This document shows, piece by piece, positions 1-5,882 of a DNA stretch of 5,882 nucleotides. The notes under the pieces are model-generated. The model worked only from the letters and a program-made list of their open reading frames with translations, did no database searches and was not told where the DNA came from. Both the position numbers and the translations under genes were made by a program. The stretch's first letter is position 1. Each line of letters opens with the position of its first letter. This DNA comes from an uncultured Clostridia bacterium (GTDB taxonomy: Bacteria; Bacillota; Clostridia; Oscillospirales; Acutalibacteraceae): assembly GCA_946633275.1 (NCBI GenBank), contig CAMPAT010000057.1:1-5882 (forward strand). Direction: 5' to 3'.

Positions 1-474
1 CTAAGAATTCTCCTTCTCGTTATAATCGGACTTATGCTGACATATACTACGACTCCGACCCAGCTTACCTGTGCCATTGAATCACTTTTAAAGCCGCTTA
101 AGGTGTTTAAATTTGATATTCATTCGCTCGCTATGACGATGACGATTGCGCTTCGCTTTATTCCTATTCTCATTGAAGAGGTTGAGAAGATTATGGCTGC
201 TCAGAAATCGCGCGGAGCTGATATGGAGTCTGGCGGACTTGTGCATAGAGTTAAAGGCGTTGTGCCCGTTTTGATTCCGTTGTTTATCTCGTCCTTCCGC
301 AGAGCGAATGAGCTTGCGGACGCAATGGAGTGCCGCTGTTACCGCGGCGGCGAGGGCAGAACCAAGATGAATGTTAATCACCTCGCATTTCGCGACTATG
401 TGTCTATGTGCGCGGTAATTATATATTTCGCAGGGATTATCCTGCTCAAAATTTATACTAAAAGTGTGATTTAA
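1..474 (+). CDS. ecfT: EcfT, transmembrane subunit of energy-coupling factor (ECF) transporter, 3' part only
   Basis: This is the scaffold membrane protein of group II ECF transporters. It joins the two ATPases (EcfA1/EcfA2) to interchangeable substrate-binding S components for vitamin or metal uptake at the cytoplasmic membrane. The reading frame is open from base 1, so the gene starts upstream; 157 residues are visible of a family length near 265. The ATG at 34 is internal, not the start. Both family coupling motifs are visible: AAQKSRGAD (SRG at about 208-216) and ANELADAMECRCYRGG (key Arg at 334-336). These are the cytoplasmic arginine motifs that dock on the ATPases. A final hydrophobic helix (about 412-459) follows. 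In the second motif Cys replaces the more common Gly after Arg; I take this as a tolerated variant. The stop codon overlaps the truA start by one base. The missing upstream genes are probably ecfA1/ecfA2, by analogy with other Firmicutes. CbiQ-family cobalt transport is the alternative name, but the truA neighbour favours EcfT. Confidence 0.93.
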   Translation, partial: LRILLLVIIGLMLTYTTTPTQLTCAIESLLKPLKVFKFDIHSLAMTMTIALRFIPILIEEVEKIMAAQKSRGADMESGGLVHRVKGVVPVLIPLFISSFRRANELADAMECRCYRGGEGRTKMNVNHLAFRDYVSMCAVIIYFAGIILLKIYTKSVI

Positions 475-1208
475 TGAAACGACTGTTAATCACAATAAAA
501 TATGACGGTACGGCCTATCACGGCTGGCAGGTGCAGAGTAACGCCCTGTCAGTTCAGGAGGAGTTCCAGAACGCCGTCGAAAAGGTCTTCGGTAAACGCC
601 TTGATGTAAAGGGCTGCTCGCGTACAGACAGCGGAGTACACGCAAATATGTACTGCCTTACGCTCGATACTGATATGGATATTTCATGCGAGGGCGTTGT
701 TATGGCGCTTAATACAAAACTGCCTAAGGATATCAGCGCGTTTGACTGTAGAGAAGTTCCCTCTGACTTTCATCCTCGGTATGACTGCAAAACGAAGGAA
801 TACGTTTATAAAGTTTATAACGGCAGAATTCGCGACCCGTTTTCAGAAAACTATGCGTATCATTACAGATATCCGATTGACGCAGATTATCTTAACGGCG
901 AAGCACAGTATTTTATCGGCGCTCACGATTTTTCGGGCTTCTGCTCTGTGAAGAGCGATGTTGAGGATACTGTTCGCACTATTACTAAAGCTCAGGTCAG
1001 ACGTGAGGGCGATATGGTGCTTTTTACGTTCGAGGGCGACGGATTTTTGTATAATATGGTGCGTATTATGGTCGGCACACTCTTGTTTGTCAGCGAGGGC
1101 AAAATAAAATCGGGTGAGCTGTCCGACGTAATAGCTTCCTGCGAGCGCAGGCGCGCAGGAAAAACCGCCCCTGCAAAGGGGTTATATCTCAATAAAGTAA
1201 CATACTAA
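474..1208 (+). CDS. truA: TruA, tRNA pseudouridine(38-40) synthase
   Basis: TruA isomerises uridines 38, 39 and 40 in the tRNA anticodon arm to pseudouridine; it is cytoplasmic and homodimeric. The 244 residues match the usual length. The N-terminus has the typical IKYDGTAYHGWQVQ (8-21). The catalytic motif is CSRTDSGVHA (48-57), with Asp52 as the expected nucleophile. FHPRYDCKTKEYVYKVYN (99-116) carries the conserved Tyr/Lys region. GAHDFSGFC (149-157), FLYNMVRIMVG (191-201) and the C-terminal AGKTAPAKGLYL (228-239) are further family signatures, so the enzyme looks intact. The ATG at 474 shares its A with the ecfT stop (TAATG). No convincing Shine-Dalgarno lies just upstream, so translation probably depends on coupling to ecfT. 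ecfT-truA is a common Firmicutes arrangement; here truA is followed by a DUF5711-like gene rather than the frequently seen rplM-rpsI. Confidence 0.97.
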   Translation: MKRLLITIKYDGTAYHGWQVQSNALSVQEEFQNAVEKVFGKRLDVKGCSRTDSGVHANMYCLTLDTDMDISCEGVVMALNTKLPKDISAFDCREVPSDFHPRYDCKTKEYVYKVYNGRIRDPFSENYAYHYRYPIDADYLNGEAQYFIGAHDFSGFCSVKSDVEDTVRTITKAQVRREGDMVLFTFEGDGFLYNMVRIMVGTLLFVSEGKIKSGELSDVIASCERRRAGKTAPAKGLYLNKVTY

Positions 1209-1211
1209 TTC

Positions 1212-1217
1212 AGGAGA
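1212..1217 (+). promoter_or_regulatory. Shine-Dalgarno site for the DUF5711-like gene
   Basis: AGGAGA lies six bases before the ATG at 1224, inside the 15-base gap after the truA stop. It is a strong site and fixes the start codon. It also means this gene can be translated independently of truA. Confidence 0.85.
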
Positions 1218-1223
1218 AGAAAA

Positions 1224-2405
1224 ATGCCATCAAATCAGCGTGAAAATGCGCGAAAAGAAAAACAGCTTGCTAAAGAGCGGAAAATAAGGCTCATAATATG
1301 GATAGTGCTGATTGTAATCGTATTTGTCCTCGCAGCTATGCGAGTTGCGGAAATCGATTTTTCTTCGCTTAAGAGTAAGCTTTCCCCCGGCGGAATAGGA
1401 ATTACGACCGAAGCGGACGCATATCCGTATTCTCTCGATACTTCGTCGGGCGTGAAGCTGTCGTTCGTGAATGACAGACTCGTCGCTCTTACGGATATGT
1501 CCTGCAAGGTACTTAATCCGACTGACGCCAAGGAAGTTTACAGCTTCTTGTCGGGATACGCAAATCCGATTATGACGACTGCAGGAAAATATATGTTCAC
1601 TTTTGACCAGGGGGGGACGAGATTCCGCCTTGATTCAATCACTGAGAATGTTTATGAAAGTACGCTTAAGGAAACGGTAATCTGCGGCGACGTTGCGAAG
1701 AACGGCAATGTCGTATACGCCTGCAGAAACAGCGCGAATAAGACTGAGCTCGTAGTTATGAATAATTCACTTAAGAAGCTCGTTAAGTTCCGCGTTAAGG
1801 ACAGATATATAGTTGCGGTGGCGATAGACTCTTCAGGCAAAAAGTTCGCCTGTGCAACGGTTAATTCTAAGGACGGCAAGATTGTAACAACACTTCACAC
1901 ATATAATATAGGTGACGATAAGCCGAAGGCTGAGTTTGTGTATAAAGAAAGTAACGTAATTGATTTGCAGTACACCTCGTCAGGCGAGCTTTATTATGTA
2001 GCTGACGATACTGTTCATCTCATTAAGTCGCAGAAGAAGGATGTAGAAGTCTTCGCCCACGGCAGCGTTAATACTGTTGCATATAACTATACGGGCGACG
2101 GCGAGCTCGTTTACATATACGCGAAATATTCCGACGCTGTCGATAATCATATTGCTTATGTTAACTCAAACGGTAAGGTTAAAACGGAAATAACGGTTAA
2201 GCAGAAGCCGAAATTCGTTTCCGCGACGAATGATATTTGCGTTCTGTTTTCCGATAAGCTTGTGACGTATTCGCTTACTAAAGGCGAGCAGAAAGACTCG
2301 TTTAACTGCGACGATAGCGTTACGAGCGCGTATAAGTTATCCTCGAAGATTTTTATAACACGTCATCAGCTTATTGACGTTATGGAAACAAAGGTGACAA
2401 AATGA
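1224..2405 (+). CDS. DUF5711-like protein, membrane-anchored with extracytoplasmic beta-propeller-like domain
   Basis: Function is unknown. The 393-residue protein begins with a strongly basic cytoplasmic stretch (residues 6-22), then a single hydrophobic helix (about 23-39). By the positive-inside rule this is a signal anchor that leaves residues 40-393 outside the membrane. No lipobox or clear signal peptidase site is seen. The large domain is built from short beta-rich units that repeat about every 40 residues, e.g. GKYMFTFDQGG (121-131), GNVVYACRNS (161-170), GKKFACATVNSKDGK (205-219), GELYYVADDTVHLI (254-267), GELVYIYAKYSD (293-304) and NDICVLFSDKLVTYSL (336-351). This resembles a seven- or eight-bladed propeller. 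I assign DUF5711 from memory of such proteins sitting next to cvpA in Clostridia, not from a profile search. Six cysteines lie in the outer domain. The end overlaps cvpA by four bases (ATGA). A seven-G run lies at 1610-1616. Alternatives are a generic WD40/YVTN-like propeller or a PQQ-like scaffold. Confidence 0.75.
   Translation: MPSNQRENARKEKQLAKERKIRLIIWIVLIVIVFVLAAMRVAEIDFSSLKSKLSPGGIGITTEADAYPYSLDTSSGVKLSFVNDRLVALTDMSCKVLNPTDAKEVYSFLSGYANPIMTTAGKYMFTFDQGGTRFRLDSITENVYESTLKETVICGDVAKNGNVVYACRNSANKTELVVMNNSLKKLVKFRVKDRYIVAVAIDSSGKKFACATVNSKDGKIVTTLHTYNIGDDKPKAEFVYKESNVIDLQYTSSGELYYVADDTVHLIKSQKKDVEVFAHGSVNTVAYNYTGDGELVYIYAKYSDAVDNHIAYVNSNGKVKTEITVKQKPKFVSATNDICVLFSDKLVTYSLTKGEQKDSFNCDDSVTSAYKLSSKIFITRHQLIDVMETKVTK
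2392..2396 (+). promoter_or_regulatory. Shine-Dalgarno site for cvpA, inside the preceding gene
   Basis: AGGTG lies five bases before the ATG at 2402, within the last codons of the DUF5711-like gene. Together with the ATGA stop/start overlap it supports this start and coupled re-initiation. Confidence 0.6.
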
Positions 2406-3127
2406 CAATTTTTAATTATACGGTAAACGGCGTTGACGTAGCGTTTGTTATATTGCTTGTGCTTCTTTCCGCTTTCGGATGGAAAAAGGGAATATTTGTG
2501 TCCGTCCTCGGATTTATCAGATGGTCTGTCGGAACGTTTCTCTGCTTTTTCCTAAGCGATAATTACAGCTCGGGAGTCTATAATGAGTTTGTTAAGCCAA
2601 AAGCGCTTGAATATATTGAGCAGAAGATTGTTACTTCCTCAAACGTCGACGATATACTTGATAATCTTAATAAGCTTCATCAGCAGCTGCCGAAGCTTGT
2701 TGCAGACTCCGTTAATCTCTCGAGCGTAAAGCTTTCGAGCAAGGACGCGGCACAGACGGTTCTTGAAAATGTTTTTGAACCAACGCTGATAATGCTCACT
2801 AAAATTTGCATATTTGTTTTAGTGTTTCTTGTGTTCTTCGGCATTACGGGAATTATTATTCTCGCTGTTAAGCACCGTAATAAGAAGAAGGACAGAGACG
2901 GCGAGTCAAAGCTTCGCAAAGCTGATAAATTCTTCGGTATGCTGTTCGGCGCGGTTAAGGCACTCGTGATTATTTTCGCAGTCAGCGCGCTTATAACGTA
3001 TTTGACAGGATATTACGAGGACAGCGGCGGAGCAAATACGTTCATCGATTATGCTAATAACAGCGCACTCGTTGATTTAATTAACAATATCAACCCATTT
3101 AATGCGATTACGGAGGGACTTATCTGA
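2402..3127 (+). CDS. CvpA-family integral membrane protein
   Basis: CvpA proteins are four-helix inner-membrane proteins first named for colicin V production in E. coli; their molecular role is unresolved, with links to envelope homeostasis. The N-terminal half carries the family pattern of two close helices (about 11-26 and 31-51) split by GWKKG (26-30). A third helix is at about 129-156. The fourth follows ADKFFGMLFGAVKALVII (174-191), which matches the conserved Gly-rich element before the last CvpA helix. Basic residues at 28-29 and in KHRNKKKDR (157-165) put those loops inside. The N-terminus, a loop of about 75 residues (52-126) and the C-terminal tail (204-241) are then predicted outside. 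At 241 residues it is longer than the simplest CvpA proteins, mainly because of that loop. It starts four bases before the end of the DUF5711-like gene and its stop shares one base with the pgsA start. The symbol is left empty because family membership does not prove CvpA function. Confidence 0.85.
   Translation: MTIFNYTVNGVDVAFVILLVLLSAFGWKKGIFVSVLGFIRWSVGTFLCFFLSDNYSSGVYNEFVKPKALEYIEQKIVTSSNVDDILDNLNKLHQQLPKLVADSVNLSSVKLSSKDAAQTVLENVFEPTLIMLTKICIFVLVFLVFFGITGIIILAVKHRNKKKDRDGESKLRKADKFFGMLFGAVKALVIIFAVSALITYLTGYYEDSGGANTFIDYANNSALVDLINNINPFNAITEGLI
3112..3117 (+). promoter_or_regulatory. Shine-Dalgarno site for pgsA, inside the end of cvpA
   Basis: GGAGGG lies nine bases before the ATG at 3127, in the last codons of cvpA. 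It supports the long pgsA N-terminus. The next in-frame ATG (residue 31) would delete the conserved PNWLSFFRI segment. Confidence 0.75.
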
Positions 3128-3771
3128 TGGATAATAAGATAATTAAGGACAACTTAGGCGATTTATTTGAAAACTGGAATACTATTCCGAACTGGCTCAG
3201 CTTTTTCAGAATTGCTATGATTCCCGTTTTTTCCGTGCTCTTTATTAAGGAGATGTACATACCTGCATTCGTAGTTATGATTGTTGCGGCGCTTACAGAC
3301 CTTTTTGACGGCAAAATTGCGCGTAAGTATAATATGGTGTCTAATCTCGGCAAAATCCTTGACCCTGTTGCCGATAAGCTGTCTCAGATGGCGATTGTAA
3401 TTATTCTTATTTGCAAATTCTGGAATGACAGTATCAAGTACGTTCTCTTCCTCTTTATTGCGAAAGAACTTATTATGATTATCGCAGGACTTCTCCTGCT
3501 GTCAAAAGGACTTCGTCCCGGCGCAGCGGAAATCTGGGGTAAGATTGCCACAACAGTATTTTATATCTTTATGATTGCGATTATCGCAATCGGCGGACCT
3601 GAGAGCGCACTCGCAGGAGTCAGCGCCTTCAGCGCAATTATCCTGCCGCAGGTTGTTATTAACATTATGATTATTATTGCGGCAATAATGACATTTGTGT
3701 CTCTCTTCAGCTATGTTCCCGGTTTCTTCAAACAGCTTAGGGAAAATAAAGAAAAAACTAACAAACAGTAG
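3127..3771 (+). CDS. pgsA: CDP-diacylglycerol--glycerol-3-phosphate 3-phosphatidyltransferase (PgsA-type)
   Basis: PgsA transfers a phosphatidyl group from CDP-diacylglycerol to glycerol-3-phosphate, giving phosphatidylglycerol phosphate, the committed step to phosphatidylglycerol and cardiolipin in the cytoplasmic membrane. The CDP-alcohol phosphotransferase signature is complete: D58-x2-D61-G62-x2-A65-R66-x8-G75-x3-D79-x3-D83. These Asp residues bind metal and activate the acceptor. PNWLSFFRI (21-29) just before the first helix is typical of PgsA. Hydrophobic helices follow at about 29-56, 85-97, 104-126, 140-156 and 166-196, ending in a basic tail (KQLRENKEKTNKQ). At 214 residues it is slightly long because of an approximately 20-residue acidic, Trp-containing N-terminal extension. 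The start overlaps the cvpA stop by one base (TGATG). Other CDP-alcohol transferases (inositol- or serine-type) share the signature, so acceptor specificity is inferred from overall similarity. Confidence 0.88.
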   Translation: MDNKIIKDNLGDLFENWNTIPNWLSFFRIAMIPVFSVLFIKEMYIPAFVVMIVAALTDLFDGKIARKYNMVSNLGKILDPVADKLSQMAIVIILICKFWNDSIKYVLFLFIAKELIMIIAGLLLLSKGLRPGAAEIWGKIATTVFYIFMIAIIAIGGPESALAGVSAFSAIILPQVVINIMIIIAAIMTFVSLFSYVPGFFKQLRENKEKTNKQ

Positions 3772-3774
3772 GAG
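3770..3774 (+). promoter_or_regulatory. Shine-Dalgarno site for the clpE-like gene, overlapping the pgsA stop
   Basis: AGGAG overlaps the pgsA TAG stop. The gap of 11 bases to the ATG at 3786 is slightly long. The alternative in-frame ATG at 3798 (residue 5, directly before the first zinc-finger Cys) would be 23 bases away, so 3786 is preferred. Confidence 0.7.
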
Positions 3775-3785
3775 TTAATACTTAT

Positions 3786-5882
3786 ATGAACAAAAATATG
3801 TGTTCGCGCTGCGGCAAAAGACCTGCCGTAGTATTTATACAAAAAATGGAAGGCGACGAGGTAAAACCCGAGGGGCTTTGCATTAACTGCGCGCGCGACC
3901 TTAATATAGGCCCGATTCGCCAGATGATTGAAAAGCTCGGTATCAGCGATGAGGATTTGGAAGCCGCTTCTGAACAGATGAATATGTTTATGGAGAATAT
4001 GGACGACTTCAATTTTGACGACCTGGGTGAGATGTTTAATCCCGATAATGCTGACGGCGCTCAGACAATGCCGTTTCAGAACCTTTTCGGCGATATGGGC
4101 AGCGTTACGGGTGAAAAGTCAAACGGCGACGCTAAGCCAAAGAAAAATAAAAAGCGCCAGAAAAACGCTCAGGAAGATACAAGGAAGTTCCTTAATTCGT
4201 ATTGTAATAATCTTACCGACAGAGCTAAAAAAGGCAAGATTGATAATATCATAGGCAGAGAGAACGAGATTTCCCGTACCATTCAGATACTTTGCCGCAG
4301 AACGAAGAATAATCCCTGCCTTATAGGTGAACCGGGCGTAGGTAAAACTGCTATCGCAGAAGGACTTGCGATTAAGATTGCGAAGGGCGAGGTGCCTGCG
4401 CGCCTTGCTGATAAGGAAATATATCTTCTTGACCTTACCGCACTCGTTGCAGGAACTCAGTTCCGCGGTCAGTTTGAGGGCAGAATTAAGGGACTTGTCG
4501 ACGAGGTAAAGCACGAGGGCAATATTATTCTCTTTATAGACGAGGTGCATAACCTTGTCGGAACGGGCGACAGCGAAGGCACGATGAACGCCGCAAATAT
4601 CCTTAAGCCTGCGCTTTCACGAGGCGAAATCCAGGTTATCGGCGCAACAACCTTTAACGAGTACCGTAAGTATATTGAAAAGGATGCCGCACTTGAACGC
4701 CGCTTTCAGCCTGTGAAGGTTGAAGAGCCGTCGCTCGACGACGCTTACAGAATGCTCCTCGGTATTAAGGGATATTACGAGGATTACCATAAGGTGCAAA
4801 TCAGCGATACTCTCGTATATAAGGCAGTCACTATGTCGGAAAGATTTGTTACTGACAGATACCTTCCCGATAAGGCGATTGACCTTCTTGATGAGGCGTG
4901 TACAGGCGCAAACTTGCGCAATCCTGCAATCAGCAGATACCAGATGCTTCTCGCAGAAAAAGAGGAGCTCAGCGAGAATATTGAGTCGCTCTCTAATCCT
5001 GAGGAAGACGAAAATATAGATTATGAGCTTATTTCTAAGCTTAAATCTAAACTTATTAATGTTGAGAATCAGCTTCCCGAGCTTGAAGAAAAAGCGAAGG
5101 ATAACCAGGTGCTTGAAGCCGACCTTGCGCGCGTTATCTCTCTTTGGACGGGTATTCCTGCCGCTAAGGTAGAGCAGGGCGATGTTAAAAAGCTCGCAGC
5201 GCTTGAGGATGAGCTGAAATCGCATATTATCGGCCAGGACAACGCTATATCTAAGGTAGCCAGCGCGGTCCGCCGCGGACGAATTCAGATTAGTCCGAAA
5301 AAGCGCCCACAGTCCTTCATTTTTGTAGGACCAACAGGCGTTGGTAAAACAGAGCTTGTGAAACAGCTTGCTAACGCAATGTTCGACTCGCCCGATAACC
5401 TTATCAGACTTGATATGAGCGAGTTTATGGAGAAATTCAGCGTGTCGAGAATTATCGGCTCGCCTCCGGGCTATGTCGGCTACGACGACGCAGGACAGCT
5501 TACTGAGAAGGTGCGCCGCAAGCCGTACAGCGTTATCCTTTTTGACGAGATTGAAAAGGCGCATAAGGACGTCCTTAATATTCTCCTTCAGATTCTTGAC
5601 GAGGGCAGAATTACGGACGCACAGGGCAGGGTAGTTAATTTTGAAAACACTATCATTATTATGACGTCGAATGCAGGCTCAACAGACCAGAATACTATGG
5701 GCTTCGGCAAGAGTGATAAGGATATCACCGAAGAGGTAACTATGAAGGCTCTCGAGCGCTTCTTACGCCCCGAATTTCTCGGTAGAGTTGACGAAGTCGT
5801 TATATTTAATAACCTCACATTTGACGACTTTGGGAAGATTGCCGTTCTTATGCTCGATGAGCTTGTAGAGAGCCTTAAGGAT
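3786..5882 (+). CDS. ClpE-like AAA+ ATPase, ATP-binding subunit of Clp protease; 3' end cut by the window
   Basis: Predicted cytoplasmic hexameric unfoldase that feeds proteins to ClpP. It reads open for 699 codons and runs off the window; roughly 60-100 residues (AAA2 lid, sensor 2) should be missing. Domains in order: a zinc finger CSRC-x22-CINC (Cys6, 9, 32, 35); a helical then Met/Asp/Phe-rich linker (about 55-106); a basic patch (117-126); AAA1 with Walker A GEPGVGKT (181-188), pore loop QFRGQF (Phe226), Walker B LFIDE (Asp252/Glu253) and arginine finger LERRF (Arg305/306); a short charged coiled-coil middle domain (about 384-435); the ISLWTGIP segment (Trp454); AAA2 with Walker A GPTGVGKT (515-522), pore loop GYVGY (562-566), Walker B LFDE (Asp587/Glu588), sensor-1 Asn629, MGF tripeptide (638-640) for ClpP docking, and finger FLGRVDE (Arg667). 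Both ATPase sites look active. There is no double Clp-N domain, which argues against ClpC/ClpA; the MGF loop and short middle domain argue against ClpB. No CtsR operator-like repeat was recognised in the 14-base upstream gap. Confidence 0.93.
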   Translation, partial: MNKNMCSRCGKRPAVVFIQKMEGDEVKPEGLCINCARDLNIGPIRQMIEKLGISDEDLEAASEQMNMFMENMDDFNFDDLGEMFNPDNADGAQTMPFQNLFGDMGSVTGEKSNGDAKPKKNKKRQKNAQEDTRKFLNSYCNNLTDRAKKGKIDNIIGRENEISRTIQILCRRTKNNPCLIGEPGVGKTAIAEGLAIKIAKGEVPARLADKEIYLLDLTALVAGTQFRGQFEGRIKGLVDEVKHEGNIILFIDEVHNLVGTGDSEGTMNAANILKPALSRGEIQVIGATTFNEYRKYIEKDAALERRFQPVKVEEPSLDDAYRMLLGIKGYYEDYHKVQISDTLVYKAVTMSERFVTDRYLPDKAIDLLDEACTGANLRNPAISRYQMLLAEKEELSENIESLSNPEEDENIDYELISKLKSKLINVENQLPELEEKAKDNQVLEADLARVISLWTGIPAAKVEQGDVKKLAALEDELKSHIIGQDNAISKVASAVRRGRIQISPKKRPQSFIFVGPTGVGKTELVKQLANAMFDSPDNLIRLDMSEFMEKFSVSRIIGSPPGYVGYDDAGQLTEKVRRKPYSVILFDEIEKAHKDVLNILLQILDEGRITDAQGRVVNFENTIIIMTSNAGSTDQNTMGFGKSDKDITEEVTMKALERFLRPEFLGRVDEVVIFNNLTFDDFGKIAVLMLDELVESLKD

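Noticed and set aside
34..36. ATG at 34 as the ecfT start
   Set aside because: The frame is open and hydrophobic from base 1 (LRILLLVIIGL), and starting here would remove about 40 percent of the family length. It is an internal Met.
697..951. 84-codon plus-strand frame within truA
   Set aside because: It lies wholly within truA in another frame, while truA itself is intact with all signature motifs.
3772..3785. Possible promoter, terminator or CtsR heat-shock operator before the clp gene
   Set aside because: The gap is only 14 bases and holds the tail of the ribosome site and an AT-rich spacer. I saw no hairpin, no paired -35/-10 elements and no direct heptad repeat of the CtsR type.
4015..4254. 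Short plus-strand open frame in the linker region of the clp gene
   Set aside because: It is an alternate frame of the clpE-like gene, which stays open through this stretch and links the zinc finger to AAA1. It is not evidence of a frameshift.
4617..5564. A 315-codon open frame on the minus strand opposite the clp gene, plus a 143-codon one at 4119-4550
   Set aside because: The plus strand encodes a complete tandem AAA+ protein with all motifs in order. The antisense translations are Leu/Arg/Lys-rich with no recognisable domain, as expected for a mirror of a codon-biased gene.
1..5882. Mobile element, CRISPR array, tRNA or defence system
   Set aside because: I saw no terminal inverted repeats, regularly spaced repeats, transposase or integrase motifs, or tRNA-like folds. 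The window is almost fully occupied by six co-oriented housekeeping or envelope genes.

Overview
The window looks like a piece of chromosome from a low-to-mid GC Gram-positive anaerobe, most likely class Clostridia (Ruminococcus/Oscillospiraceae-like). Three things suggest this: the Firmicutes-type ecfT-truA junction, a Clp ATPase with an N-terminal zinc finger (ClpE-like), and a DUF5711-like protein beside CvpA. The taxonomic call is an inference from gene content and style, not from a database match. GC is roughly mid-40s percent by eye, and the standard genetic code is used.

All genes lie on the + strand and are packed so tightly that no room is left for promoters or terminators. The layout is: the 3' end of ecfT (1-474), truA (474-1208), a membrane-anchored DUF5711-like beta-propeller protein (1224-2405), a CvpA-family membrane protein (2402-3127), a PgsA-type CDP-alcohol phosphatidyltransferase (3127-3771), and the first 699 codons of a ClpE-like AAA+ ATPase (3786 to beyond 5882). 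Junctions are 1-nt overlap, 15-nt gap, 4-nt overlap, 1-nt overlap and 14-nt gap. This is the pattern of one polycistronic unit with translational coupling.

Functionally the window is mostly housekeeping: vitamin/metal uptake (ECF transporter), tRNA anticodon-arm pseudouridylation, phosphatidylglycerol synthesis, and protein quality control. The least understood part is the middle. There an extracytoplasmic propeller-like protein and a four-helix CvpA protein are translated in tandem with a phospholipid synthase, which suggests (but does not prove) a shared envelope role. The Clp subunit is the other point of interest. It has a four-cysteine zinc finger and a Met/Asp/Phe-rich linker where ClpC or ClpA would carry the double Clp-N domain, and it keeps an MGF tripeptide expected to dock on ClpP.

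I found no mobile element, CRISPR array, RNA gene, phage remnant or clear new system. Every stretch longer than 15 bases is accounted for by a coding sequence.
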